Source: Pseudomonas sp. RIT288 (lineage in GTDB: Bacteria; Pseudomonadota; Gammaproteobacteria; Pseudomonadales; Pseudomonadaceae). From it: a DNA stretch of 54,129 bases. Under the pieces are notes generated by a model that saw only the letters and a list, made by a program, of their open reading frames with translations, did no database searches and was not told where the DNA came from. This document shows positions 16,026 through 26,807 of this stretch, piece after piece (the first letter of the stretch is position 1; every line of letters begins with the position of its first letter). A program made the position numbers and the translations under genes. The stretch is from assembly GCF_000631985.1 (NCBI RefSeq), contig NZ_JFYN01000021.1, positions 1 to 54,129 of the forward strand. Reading direction: 5' to 3'.

Positions 16026-17042
16026 TTACAGCTGCAGGATCAGGGTTTTCAGCGGTGGCTGTTGATCCAGCGACGGGAAGTCCGCGCCCGGCGTCATCAC
16101 GCTCCATTCGCGAACCGGTCGCCCGGCCTTCTCGGCACAACGCAGGACCTGTTCGCGCCAGTCGTCCATGCTGACTTTTGCCAGGTTGTTGCAGCAGATC
16201 AGCACGCCGTTGTCAGCGGTGGTCAGCAGCGCCGGCTTGAGCAGGCTCTGATAGTCGCGCAGCAGGTCGACGGTGCCGAAGGCGCTCTTGGCCCAGGCCG
16301 GTGGGTCGAGCAGCACCAGATCGTATTGACGCGGGTCGAGGCGCTGATAGCTCGGCAGTTTCTGCCCGCGCCGCTGACTGATCGGCAGTCCGGCGAGCTG
16401 ACGGATCGCCGGGAAGTAATCGGACTGGATGAATTGCATCTCGGGCAATTGTGGGTTGAGCAGACCGTTTTCGCGGCCGACCGCCAGATTGCCTTCGGCG
16501 AAGTCGAGGTTACACACCTCGCGCGCGCCACCGGCAGCGGCACTCAGGCCGACGCCACAGGTGTAGGCAAAGAGGTTGAGCACGCTTTTGCCCTTGGCGT
16601 GTTCCTTGACCCAGCCGCGGGTGTTGCGCAGGTCGAGAAACAGCAGCGGATCCTGCCCGGCATGCCGCCCGCGCACGCGATAGTTCAGGCTCCATTCGTG
16701 ACCGACCAGATCCGCCAGCGCGGCGTCGTCGGCTTTGTAGACGCTGTCTTCGCGGTCGATCCGCGAGTTGCCACGGGAGCGGTCGTTGTAGACCAGCAGG
16801 GTTTCGAAGCCCAGGGTCTGATTGACCATGGCGTGCAGTTGCAGCAGGTCGTCACGCTCCAGGGTCTGGTGAAAACTCTGCACCAGCAATTGCGGGCCGT
16901 AGCGGTCGACGGTCAGGCCACCGGCACCTTCTTGGCTGCCGTGGAACAGCCGATAGCAATCAGTGCCCTGGCTGTGCAGCTCGGCGAGCAGATCCTGGCG
17001 TTGGTCGAGGGCGGCGCGCAGCGCCTGATTCAAGGAAGACAT
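16026..17042 (-). CDS. Class I SAM-dependent methyltransferase (RlmI-like, probable rRNA cytosine methyltransferase)
   Basis: A protein of 338 residues from the ATG at 17042 (MSSLNQAL). The N-terminal about 110 residues resemble the substrate-recognition part of RlmI/RlmK-type enzymes (CYRLFHGSQEGAGGLTVDRY). The methyltransferase fold follows, with the SAM-binding motif VLNLFAYTCGVGLSAAAGGA and the catalytic-loop motif LVLLDPPAWAKS. Family members methylate 23S rRNA cytosine or guanine, but the exact target is not readable here. A longer frame to 17210 exists only because it reads through a REP element. Confidence 0.85.
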   Translation of the reverse strand: MSSLNQALRAALDQRQDLLAELHSQGTDCYRLFHGSQEGAGGLTVDRYGPQLLVQSFHQTLERDDLLQLHAMVNQTLGFETLLVYNDRSRGNSRIDREDSVYKADDAALADLVGHEWSLNYRVRGRHAGQDPLLFLDLRNTRGWVKEHAKGKSVLNLFAYTCGVGLSAAAGGAREVCNLDFAEGNLAVGRENGLLNPQLPEMQFIQSDYFPAIRQLAGLPISQRRGQKLPSYQRLDPRQYDLVLLDPPAWAKSAFGTVDLLRDYQSLLKPALLTTADNGVLICCNNLAKVSMDDWREQVLRCAEKAGRPVREWSVMTPGADFPSLDQQPPLKTLILQL

Positions 17043-17115
17043 GCGTGCGCCTTGCTGGTGAGAATGGGGGCGCGGGAGTTTAGCAGTTACCGATGCCCTG
17101 AGACATTGCGCAGAT

Positions 17116-17212
17116 CTGTGGCGAGGGAGCTTGCTCCCGCTCGAGTGCGAAGCGCTCGCAACATTCCGAGGGTCGCTGCGCAACCCAGCGGGAGCAAGCT
17201 CCCTCGCCACAG
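17116..17212. repeat. REP doublet, GTGGCGAGGGAGCTTGCTCCC class
   Basis: TGTGGCGAGGGAGCTTGCTC and its complement are separated by about 50 nt that themselves contain short repeats. It lies between two genes on the - strand and belongs to a third sequence class not seen elsewhere in this window. Confidence 0.88.
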
Positions 17213-17227
17213 GGTTCTGTATATGGA

Positions 17228-18100
17228 TCAGGTCAGCAGTCCCATCCGTCGTTTCGCTCGTTGTACCGAGCCATTGCGCATTGCCCAGCGCAGCATCGGC
17301 GCACTGCGCCTGACGCTGGCGCGGATCAACTGGCGTTGCAGCGGATTCTGACGGACATCGAACATGGCGCTGGCCCAGTCCGGCAGCAGATCGATGCCGG
17401 CCTTCATCATCAGGTCGCCAAAGGGGCGGGCCAGGACGCTCGGGGCCGGGGCGTCGAGCAGCAGGCGCAGGACTTCGCGACTGCGTTCATCACACAGCAA
17501 TTGCGGGCGCATGCGCTGCAGATAGTCGGCCACGGCCTGCCGCGATTTCGGCACATTCCGCGCACCCAGACGCTCGGCGACCACGGCGATTTCCGCGTAG
17601 TAACGATCCTGATCCGTCCCCGACAATTGCGGGTTGCGGTAACGCAAATGCGCGGCGAGGAAGTTGCTGACCTCGGCCATATGCACCCAGGTCAGCAGGT
17701 CCGGATCGCTGGCGGCATACGGCCGGCCGTCCGGCGCGGTACCGACCACTTGCAGGTGAATGGTGCGCACTTTGTCGATCAGCCATTCGGCGTCGCGGCG
17801 CGAGCCGAAGGTGGTGCCGGAGACAAACTGACTGGTGCGGCGCAAACGCCCGAGCATGTCCTGGCGAAAATTCGAATGATCCCAGACCCCGGCCAGTGCC
17901 AGCGGATGCAGGGCCTGCAGCAACAAAGCGCTGATGCCGCCGATCAGCATGCTGCTGAAATCGCCATGCACCTGCCAACTGACCGAGTCCGGCCCGAACA
18001 GTCCGGGATCGCCCTTGGGGTTTTCCAGATCGAGCTGACCGAGGGACAGACCAGTCAGGCTCATGAGTTGGTTTTCGATACGGCTGCGGATGAATTCCAT
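17228..18100 (-). CDS. MpaB-family oxygenase-like protein (DUF2236)
   Basis: A 290-residue protein of the DUF2236/MpaB family, named after a fungal oxygenase; the bacterial members are mostly uncharacterised. Characteristic segments are LLLQALHPLALAGVWDHSNF (a conserved His in the predicted iron or heme pocket), TTFGSRRDAEWLIDKVRTIH and LLTWVHMAEVSNFLAAHLRY. It lies just downstream of acs on the same strand (51-nt gap), so it may be cotranscribed. Substrate and activity are unknown. Confidence 0.8.
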   Translation of the reverse strand: MEFIRSRIENQLMSLTGLSLGQLDLENPKGDPGLFGPDSVSWQVHGDFSSMLIGGISALLLQALHPLALAGVWDHSNFRQDMLGRLRRTSQFVSGTTFGSRRDAEWLIDKVRTIHLQVVGTAPDGRPYAASDPDLLTWVHMAEVSNFLAAHLRYRNPQLSGTDQDRYYAEIAVVAERLGARNVPKSRQAVADYLQRMRPQLLCDERSREVLRLLLDAPAPSVLARPFGDLMMKAGIDLLPDWASAMFDVRQNPLQRQLIRASVRRSAPMLRWAMRNGSVQRAKRRMGLLT

Positions 18101-18151
18101 GACAACTCATTGGTGGTGGACGGGCGCGGCCGGTTGACCGCGCCACGGACG

Positions 18152-20089
<1,938 letters not shown>

Positions 20090-20101
20090 GACGGTTCCTT
20101 A

Positions 20102-20109
20102 TTCTTGTT
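20102..20109 (-). promoter_or_regulatory. Candidate Crc/Hfq-binding motif (AANAANAA) of acs
   Basis: On the mRNA strand AACAAGAA is followed directly by TAAGGA, the probable ribosome-binding site, then 5-6 nt to the ATG. Crc/Hfq binds AANAANAA sites next to start codons and blocks translation. Acetate utilisation genes are known targets in pseudomonads. Confidence 0.65.
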
Positions 20110-20168
20110 GTGCGACAGGAATAAAGATGCGCCGAGCGGCCCGGAGGTTCAAGTCATCCCTAAAACAA

Positions 20169-20259
20169 CTGTGGGAGCGAGCCTGCTCGCGAATGCGGTG
20201 TATCAGTCACAAAGATGCTGAATGACACACCGAATTCGCGAGCAGGCTCGCTCCCACAT
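20169..20259. repeat. REP doublet, GAGCCTGCTCGCGAA class
   Basis: TGTGGGAGCGAGCCTGCTCG and the complementary arm flank about 50 nt that contain a second partial repeat (TGTATCAGTC ... GAATGACACA). It fills most of the acs-pgi gap. Confidence 0.88.
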
Positions 20260-20302
20260 TGGAAATGGGTTGCCCACAGGAATTGTGGGCAACCCATTCA
20301 CA

Positions 20303-21967
20303 TCACCCGCGGTGACGGCCGCGGAAGTAGTTGATCAGGCCCTGGGTAGAAGCATCGTCAGCAACGGTTTCATCGCTGCCGACCAGACGGTTGTAAACGC
20401 CTTTGCCCAATTCCTTGCCCAGTTCCACGCCCCACTGGTCGAAGGCGTTGATGCCCCAGACCACGCTCTGCACGAACACTTTGTGCTCATACATGGCGAC
20501 CAGCGCGCCGAGACGACGCGGGCTGATGCGCTCGACCACAAGGGTGTTGCTCGGACGGTTGCCCGGGATCACCTTGTGCGGTGCGAGTTTGTGCACCTGC
20601 TCTTCGCTCATGCCTTTTTCGCGCAGTTCGGCCTCGGCTTCCGGCAGGGTCTTGCCGAGCATCAGCGCCTGGCTCTGCGACAGGCAGTTGGCGTACAGCC
20701 ACTGATGGTGATCGGAGACCGGATTGAAGCTGACGATCGGCACGATGAAATCGGCCGGGATCAGTTGGGTGCCCTGGTGCAGCAACTGGTGATAGGCGTG
20801 TTGACCGTTGCAGCCGACGCCGCCCCAGATCACCGGGCCGGTATCGGTCGACACCGAGGTGCCGTCCTGACGCACGCTCTTGCCGTTGGATTCCATGTCC
20901 AGCTGTTGCAAGTGCTTGGTGATGTTACGCAGGTAGTGGTCGTACGGCAGGATCGCGTGGCTTTGCGCGCCCCAGAAGTTGCCGTACCACACGCCGAGCA
21001 GGGCCAGCAGCACCGGCATGTTCTGTTCGAACGGTGCGCTCTGGAAATGCTGGTCCATGGTGTAGGCACCGGACAGCAGTTCCTTGAAGTTGGACATGCC
21101 GATGGCCAGGGCAATCGGCAGACCGATGGCCGACCACAGCGAGTAACGACCGCCGACCCAGTCCCACATCGGGAAGATGTTTTCTTCACGGATGCCGAAC
21201 GCGACTGCCGCAGCGTTGTTGCTCGATACCGCGATGAAGTGGCGATACAGCTCGGCTTCCGAACCGCCCTGAGCCAGGTACCAGGCGCGGGCGGCCTGAG
21301 CGTTCTTCAGGGTTTCGAGGGTGTTGAAGGATTTCGACGAAACGATGAACAGCGTGGTTTCGGCGCGCAGCTTTTGCGTCAGTTCATGGAACTCACTGCC
21401 GTCGATGTTCGCCAGGTAATGGCAACGCACGCCTTTCTGCGCGTAGGACAGCAGCGCTTCGGAGACCAGCTCCGGGCCGAGGAACGAACCACCGATGCCG
21501 ATGTTGACCACGTCAGTGATCGGCTTCTCGGTGTAACCACGCCACAGACCATCGTGGATGCGGCCGACCAGATCCGTGATCTGGTTCAGCACCTTGTGCA
21601 CTTCCGGCATCACGTTGACGCCGTTGACCGACAGCTTGTCGCCCACCGGACGGCGCAGGGCGGTATGCAGCGCCGGGCGGCCTTCGGAGGCGTTGACGAT
21701 TTCGCCGTCGAACAGCGCTTTGATCGCGCCTTTCAGATCGACTTCATTGGCCAGGCCCACCAGCAGGTTGCGGGTCTGGGCGTTGATCAGGTTCTTCGAA
21801 TAATCGAGAAACAGTCCGCAGCTGCTGAGAGTGAACTGATTGAAGCGCTGCGGATCGGCGTTGAAGGCTTCGCGCATGCTGAAATCCTGCATGGCTTGGC
21901 GGTGATCTTTCAACGCCTGCCAGGCAGGCAGAGCGGTAACGTCATGAGGAGTGCGGTAGTACGCCAT
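20303..21967 (-). CDS. pgi: Glucose-6-phosphate isomerase
   Basis: Interconverts glucose-6-phosphate and fructose-6-phosphate, 554 residues. Family signature regions are visible: the phosphate-binding segment VNIGIGGSFLGPELVSEAL, FIVSSKSFNTLETLKNA, the catalytic region WGGVGCNGQHAYHQLLHQG, and the C-terminal QWGVELGKELGKG. I chose the ATG at 21967 (MAYYRTPHD), preceded by AAGGA. A longer frame from 22057 has no support. Confidence 0.96.
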   Translation of the reverse strand: MAYYRTPHDVTALPAWQALKDHRQAMQDFSMREAFNADPQRFNQFTLSSCGLFLDYSKNLINAQTRNLLVGLANEVDLKGAIKALFDGEIVNASEGRPALHTALRRPVGDKLSVNGVNVMPEVHKVLNQITDLVGRIHDGLWRGYTEKPITDVVNIGIGGSFLGPELVSEALLSYAQKGVRCHYLANIDGSEFHELTQKLRAETTLFIVSSKSFNTLETLKNAQAARAWYLAQGGSEAELYRHFIAVSSNNAAAVAFGIREENIFPMWDWVGGRYSLWSAIGLPIALAIGMSNFKELLSGAYTMDQHFQSAPFEQNMPVLLALLGVWYGNFWGAQSHAILPYDHYLRNITKHLQQLDMESNGKSVRQDGTSVSTDTGPVIWGGVGCNGQHAYHQLLHQGTQLIPADFIVPIVSFNPVSDHHQWLYANCLSQSQALMLGKTLPEAEAELREKGMSEEQVHKLAPHKVIPGNRPSNTLVVERISPRRLGALVAMYEHKVFVQSVVWGINAFDQWGVELGKELGKGVYNRLVGSDETVADDASTQGLINYFRGRHRG

Positions 21968-22198
21968 CGCTGCGGTTTTCCTTTTTACTTGAACGGCCTT
22001 TTGAACACAGAACAGACCGATACGCCATGTTTGGGCGAGGGTCAAATGCGTCGACACGATTTTTCAACGCAGGGCGAATACAGTAAACCTCGCGCTGCGA
22101 TCTGTCTTGACTTCTTCTGACCTGTTCCCTGTACTTTTTTAACATCAATACCGGGAACGGGCCGACCAACGGAAGGGGGAGTGGCGCCTCGAAGCGGC

Positions 22199-22579
22199 TC
22201 AGGCCAGCTGAACCGGAATGGCGTTGCTGGTGTGGCTAAGCTCGTTGCCCGGCGCCATGTACAGCATGCGCGGCTTGAAATTGAGCAGTTCCGCTTCGCT
22301 GTAATGGGCGTAGGCACAAATGATCACGCGGTCGCCGACCTTGGCTTTATGCGCGGCTGCGCCATTGACCGAAATCATCCGCGAACCTTCTTCGCCACGA
22401 ATCGCATAGGTGGTGAAACGCTCGCCGTTGTCGACGTTATAGATCTGGATCTGCTCGTACTCACGGATGCCGGACAAGTCCAGCCATTCGCCATCAATGG
22501 CGCAGGAACCTTCGTAATCGAGTACCGCGTGAGTGACTTCGGCGCGGTGCAGCTTGGCCTTGAGCATGATGGCGTGCAT
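22199..22579 (-). CDS. panD: Aspartate 1-decarboxylase
   Basis: A 126-residue pyruvoyl enzyme that makes beta-alanine for pantothenate. The self-cleavage site is G24-S25 in YEGSCAIDG: Ser25 becomes the pyruvoyl group. The downstream motif GAAAHKAKVGDRVIICAYA is also typical. It follows panC on the same strand with a REP element in the 150-nt gap. Confidence 0.96.
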   Translation of the reverse strand: MHAIMLKAKLHRAEVTHAVLDYEGSCAIDGEWLDLSGIREYEQIQIYNVDNGERFTTYAIRGEEGSRMISVNGAAAHKAKVGDRVIICAYAHYSEAELLNFKPRMLYMAPGNELSHTSNAIPVQLA

Positions 22580-22650
22580 GAGGGATTTCCCGGGTTGGAA
22601 GCAAACGTCGGGCAGTGTGCCCGAAGGCTTTTAAGGCGGCAATACAACGC

Positions 22651-22720
22651 AAAAGATCGCAGCCTGCGGCAGCTCCTACATGGACTCATGTGTAGGAGCT
22701 GCCGCAGGCTGCGATCTTTT
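22651..22720. repeat. REP doublet, GCTGCCGCAGGCTGCGATC class
   Basis: AAAAGATCGCAGCCTGCGGC and its complement form an almost perfect 30-bp hairpin with a 12-nt loop, between panD and panC. Confidence 0.88.
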
Positions 22721-22729
22721 GATCTTGCT

Positions 22730-23590
22730 TTAAACGGGGGTATCGAGGTTCAGGTGCAGGTTGTCGATCAACCGCGTGGTGCCGAGGAACGCGGCCACCA
22801 GAATCACCAGGTCGCGGTCTTCAGCCGTTGCCGGGCGCAAGGTCAGGGCGTGGCGGATTTCCAGGTAATCCGGACGCAGGCCGGCGGCTTCCAGCTGTTG
22901 CACTTGGGCGGCGATCAGTGCCGGGTAGTCGCGCTCACCGTGCTTGATCGACTCGGCAATCGTGCTCAGGGTGCGATAGACCACCGGGGCCACCGCACGT
23001 TGATCTTCGCTGAGGAAGCCGTTGCGCGACGACAGCGCCAGGCCGTCGGCCGCGCGCACGGTTGGTTCGCCGATGATCTGGATCGGCATGTTCAGGTCAT
23101 GCACCAGCGCGCGGATCACCGCCAGTTGCTGGAAGTCTTTCTGGCCGAAGATCGCCAGATCCGGCTGGACCATGTTGAACAGCTTGCTGACCACCGTCGC
23201 CACGCCTTCGAAGTGCCCCGGACGGCTGGCGCCACAGAGGCCTTCAGACAGTTGCGGCACGCTGACTCGGGTCTGCCCGGCCATGCCGTCGGGGTACATC
23301 TCTTCGACGGTCGGAGCGAACAGCAGATGACAGCCGGCTTGCAGCAGTTTCTCCTGATCCGCCGCCAGGGTACGCGGGTACTTGTCGAGGTCTTCGCCGG
23401 CGCCGAACTGCAGCGGGTTGACGAAAATGCTCGCGACCACGAAATCCACGCGCTGAGTGGCTTTGGTGATCAGCGCAATGTGGCCGCTATGCAGGTTGCC
23501 CATGGTCGGCACGAAGCCGATGCGCTTGCCTTCACTGCGGGCGCGGGCCACGGCGGCGCGCAATTCGCGTACGGTTTTAACGGTGTTCAT
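22730..23590 (-). CDS. panC: Pantothenate synthetase
   Basis: Ligates pantoate and beta-alanine with ATP, 286 residues. The ATP-binding motif PTMGNLHSGHIALI, the segment FGQKDFQQLAVIR and the KMSKS-like loop ALSSRNGFLS identify it. Its start overlaps the panB stop by 4 nt. Confidence 0.97.
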   Translation of the reverse strand: MNTVKTVRELRAAVARARSEGKRIGFVPTMGNLHSGHIALITKATQRVDFVVASIFVNPLQFGAGEDLDKYPRTLAADQEKLLQAGCHLLFAPTVEEMYPDGMAGQTRVSVPQLSEGLCGASRPGHFEGVATVVSKLFNMVQPDLAIFGQKDFQQLAVIRALVHDLNMPIQIIGEPTVRAADGLALSSRNGFLSEDQRAVAPVVYRTLSTIAESIKHGERDYPALIAAQVQQLEAAGLRPDYLEIRHALTLRPATAEDRDLVILVAAFLGTTRLIDNLHLNLDTPV

Positions 23591-24387
23591 GCAGAGAATC
23601 CGTGTTCGATCCCAGGGAAAGTAACGCCTTTGACTTCGTTGACGTAGGCCTTCAGTGCGGACTGGATGCTGTCCTGACCCTGCATGAAGTTCTTGACGAA
23701 TTTCGGTACGCGGCCGGTGATCGACAGGCCGAGCATGTCGTGCAGCACCAGTACCTGCCCGTCGGTATCGCTACCGGCGCCGATGCCGATGACCGGAATC
23801 TTCACGGCCTGGCTGATTTCCGCAGCCAGTTCGCTTGGCACGCATTCGAGCAGCAGCATCGAAGCCCCGGCCTGTTCCAGCGAGATTGCGTCGGCACGCA
23901 TCTGCCGCGCCTGGTTCTCGTTGCGGCCCTGCACTTTATAGCCGCCGAGAATGTTCACGGCCTGTGGAGTCAGGCCCATGTGCGCGCAGACTGGCACACC
24001 GCGCTCGGCCAGCAGGCGGATCGATTCCGCCAGCCACAGCGCACCCTCGACCTTGACCATGTGCGCACCGGCCTGCATCAGCATGGCGCTGTTGGTCATG
24101 GTTTGTTCGAGGGTGGCGTTGGCCATGAACGGCAGGTCGGCCAGGATCAGGGCGTCGGTGTTGCCGCGTTTGACGCAAGCGGTGTGATAGGCCATTTCTG
24201 CGGTGGTCACCGGCAAGGTACTGTCGTGCCCTTGCAGAACCATGCCGAGGGAGTCGCCCACCAGCAGCACTTCGACACCGGCCTCGTTGCAGGCGTGGGC
24301 GAAGGTCGCGTCATAGCAGGTCAGCATGGTGATCTTTTCACCTTTCTGCTTGAGGCTCTGGAGCGTGGTCAGGGTGATGGCTGGCAT
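23587..24387 (-). CDS. panB: 3-methyl-2-oxobutanoate hydroxymethyltransferase
   Basis: Adds a hydroxymethyl group to alpha-ketoisovalerate, the first committed step to pantothenate, 266 residues. Conserved regions are MLTCYDATFAHACNEAGVEV (metal site), VGDSLGMVLQGHDSTLPVT, and GIGAGSDTDGQVLVLHDMLG. It forms a coupled pair with panC. Substrate comes from the valine pathway, whose ilv genes are in the same window but far away. Confidence 0.97.
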   Translation of the reverse strand: MPAITLTTLQSLKQKGEKITMLTCYDATFAHACNEAGVEVLLVGDSLGMVLQGHDSTLPVTTAEMAYHTACVKRGNTDALILADLPFMANATLEQTMTNSAMLMQAGAHMVKVEGALWLAESIRLLAERGVPVCAHMGLTPQAVNILGGYKVQGRNENQARQMRADAISLEQAGASMLLLECVPSELAAEISQAVKIPVIGIGAGSDTDGQVLVLHDMLGLSITGRVPKFVKNFMQGQDSIQSALKAYVNEVKGVTFPGIEHGFSA

Positions 24388-24751
24388 GTAAAAAATCCTC
24401 GTTCAGGCGCTCTGGAAACTACTGCGAGTAACGCGCGTGATTCTTCGTCTACTCAGGCGCACGCTCTTTTGTCGTGCTTATAAGGCCTGGATTGCGCCCG
24501 TATGTGCCGGGTTGGCGGCAGCGGGACGCCTATAGTCGTGAGGAGCCAAGCGGAAGTCAATTGCGTGTGTTACCGCATTGTTACGAGGGGAGTGTTACCG
24601 GCGTTACTGATGCGATTCAGCGGTGCGGCGGGGCTGCTTGGCGGGTTTTTTGTCCGACAAAAATGGCAATGCTGCACGCTCTCTGTGTAGGAGCTGCCGA
24701 AGGTCCGAACGCGGCCCGAACCTTCGGCAACTCCTGCAGGGGAGATTTGCG
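24388..24751. other. Gap between panB and folK: possible panB promoter and REP
   Basis: No gene is supported in these 364 nt. On the - strand a TTGACT at 24555-24560 and a weak TATAG-containing -10 near 24530 could be the panB promoter, though spacing is wide. A REP element occupies 24685-24740. Confidence 0.4.
24685..24740. repeat. REP element, GCTGCCGAAGG class (shorter, degenerate)
   Basis: GTGTAGGAGCTGCCGAAGGT and the opposing arm CCTTCGGCAACTCCTGCAGG form a 20-bp imperfect hairpin around GCGGC. Confidence 0.75.
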
Positions 24752-25237
24752 TCAGGCGTGGGCGAGGCGCTCGAGGCCGACGAACGGGCAGGCGGCGAGC
24801 AGATCGGCGAGGGCGCGGCCATCGGCCAGGCGCAGATCCTCGGGAACCAGTTCGGCCAGGGGATAGAGCACGAACGCACGTTCCTGAAGCTGATAATGCG
24901 GGACTTTCAGGCGCGGCTCGTCGATCAGGCGGTCACCGAACAACAGGATGTCCAGATCCAGGGTGCGCGGCCCCCAACGTTCCAGACGCTCGCGGCCCTG
25001 ATCGTTCTCGATGGCTTGCAGCGAATCGAGCAGATCCAGCGGTGCGAGATCACTGTCGAGGGCGGCGACCGCGTTGGTGTAACGCGGTTGCCCCGGCAGC
25101 AGTGAATCGCTCTGATAGAACGCCGAGACGCCGGCGAGGGTGGTCTGCGGCAATTGCCCCAGTGCGGTGAGCGCGCTGCGCAATTGTTCGGCCGGGTCAG
25201 CGAGGTTGCTGCCCAGGCCGATATAGATGCGTTCCAT
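24752..25237 (-). CDS. folK: HPPK, 2-amino-4-hydroxy-6-hydroxymethyldihydropteridine diphosphokinase
   Basis: Transfers pyrophosphate to the pterin in folate synthesis, 161 residues. Motifs are YIGLGSNLADP at the N-terminus and the family signature RWGPRTLDLDILLFGD. It lies 3 nt after pcnB on the same strand, the normal order in pseudomonads. Confidence 0.96.
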   Translation of the reverse strand: MERIYIGLGSNLADPAEQLRSALTALGQLPQTTLAGVSAFYQSDSLLPGQPRYTNAVAALDSDLAPLDLLDSLQAIENDQGRERLERWGPRTLDLDILLFGDRLIDEPRLKVPHYQLQERAFVLYPLAELVPEDLRLADGRALADLLAACPFVGLERLAHA

Positions 25238-25240
25238 GCC

Positions 25241-26641
25241 TTATTCGCCCGATGCGCTCGGAGCCCCGGCGCGCTTGCGCTTGGAACCGCTGCTGCGACG
25301 ACGTTTGCGCGGCGCGCCGCTGGCGTCATCACCCTTGCCGCTGAGGTCACGGATCATGTCGCGACGTTCGCTGTCGTTGGCGTCCTGATAGTCCGTCCAC
25401 CATTCGCCCAGGCCGTCGGTTTGCTCGCCAGCGCTTTCACGCAGCAGCAGGAAGTCGTAACCGGCGCGGAAGCGTGGATTGTCCAGCAGCAGGTCGGCGC
25501 GTTTGCCGCTGCGGCGTGGCAGGCGTTCCTGCATGTCCCAGATCTCGCGGATCGGCATGGTGAAGCGCTTCGGAATGGCGATGCGCTGGCACTGTTCGGC
25601 GATCAGTTCGTGCGCCCCCTCCTGCATCGCCGGAATCGGCGGCATGCCACGTTCCTGCAGACGCAACACGCGGGCCGGCAGGGCAGGCCACAGCAGCGCG
25701 GCAAACAGGAACGCCGGGGTCACCGGTTTGTTCTGCTTGATGCGCAGGTCGGTGTTGGTCAGCGCTTCACTGATCAGCGTGTGGGTGTATTCCGGGTTGT
25801 GCTCCAGTGCGTCGGCACTGGCCGGGAACAGCGGGGCGAACAGTTGCAGATCGACCAGCATCTCGAAAGTGATCGCGCCATGGCCGGAGAGGAACAGCTT
25901 GAGCACTTCCTCGAACAGGCGGGCCGACGGGATCTCGCGCAGCATCGGCGCCAGTTCGCGGATTGGCTGCACGGTGTGTTTCTCGATGCCGAAATTCAGC
26001 TTGGCGGCGAAACGCACGGCACGCAGCATGCGCACCGGGTCTTCCTGGTAACGCTGCTTCGGATCGCCGATCAGCCGGATCAGGTGATTGCGGATGTCGT
26101 GTACGCCGTTGGCGTAATCGAGAATGCGCTCACTGACCGGATCGTAATACAGGGCGTTGATGGTGAAGTCGCGGCGTTGCGCGTCTTCTTCCAGAGTGCC
26201 GTAAACGTTGTCGCGCAGAATCCGCCCGCTCTCGTTGCGCGAAGACTGGTTGCTGTCTTCGTCGTCTTCATTGACCGGGTGATTGGCGCGGAAGGTCGCG
26301 ACTTCAATGATTTCGCGACCGAAATGGATATGCACCAGTTTGAAGCGGCGGCCGATGATCCGCGCATTGCGGAATTCGGCACGGACTTGCTCGGGGGTAG
26401 CACTGGTGGCGACGTCGAAGTCTTTGGGCGTGATGCCCAGGAGCATGTCACGCACGCAACCGCCGACCAGATAGGCCTGGTAGCCGGCGCCCTGCAAGCG
26501 TTCGACGATATTGACCGCATAGCGGCTGAATTGCCCCTTCTGCAGCGAATGTTGCCCGCTGTTGAGCACTTCAGGGGTGCTGCGGATGTGTTGCGTACGA
26601 CGCACGGGTGTTCGGAATGACTGGAACAACTTCTTCAGCAT
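25241..26641 (-). CDS. pcnB: Poly(A) polymerase I
   Basis: Adds A tails to RNA 3' ends, promoting decay, 466 residues from the ATG at 26641. The nucleotidyltransferase motif VGGCVRDMLLGITPKDFDV is near residue 60, followed by DGRR-type substrate motifs (LEEDAQRRDFTINALYYD) and the RNA-binding domain (PVRMLRAVRFAAKL). The C-terminal tail is very basic (RKRRRSSGSKRKRAG), as in other PcnB. The open frame continues 32 codons upstream, but MLKKLFQSF is the usual start. A -10-like TAGAAT lies on the - strand at 26703-26708. Confidence 0.95.
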   Translation of the reverse strand: MLKKLFQSFRTPVRRTQHIRSTPEVLNSGQHSLQKGQFSRYAVNIVERLQGAGYQAYLVGGCVRDMLLGITPKDFDVATSATPEQVRAEFRNARIIGRRFKLVHIHFGREIIEVATFRANHPVNEDDEDSNQSSRNESGRILRDNVYGTLEEDAQRRDFTINALYYDPVSERILDYANGVHDIRNHLIRLIGDPKQRYQEDPVRMLRAVRFAAKLNFGIEKHTVQPIRELAPMLREIPSARLFEEVLKLFLSGHGAITFEMLVDLQLFAPLFPASADALEHNPEYTHTLISEALTNTDLRIKQNKPVTPAFLFAALLWPALPARVLRLQERGMPPIPAMQEGAHELIAEQCQRIAIPKRFTMPIREIWDMQERLPRRSGKRADLLLDNPRFRAGYDFLLLRESAGEQTDGLGEWWTDYQDANDSERRDMIRDLSGKGDDASGAPRKRRRSSGSKRKRAGAPSASGE

Positions 26642-26807
26642 GGGATGCACTGTTTGAAGGAATGTTCGGCCATACCAAAGAATGACCGCATGATGGGCGC
26701 AGATTCTAGCATTTAGTCGGGGGATGGTGTAGGACACGGCAGATTTGAGCTGTAAGCCGCAAGCTGCAAGGGGTCGGCGAGGGTGAAAAGAGGGTTTTTG
26801 CCAGACG

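Noticed and set aside
17042..17210. N-terminal extension of the methyltransferase frame (56 residues)
   Set aside because: It translates through the REP doublet at 17116-17212 and has no family similarity; the ATG at 17042 is the natural start.
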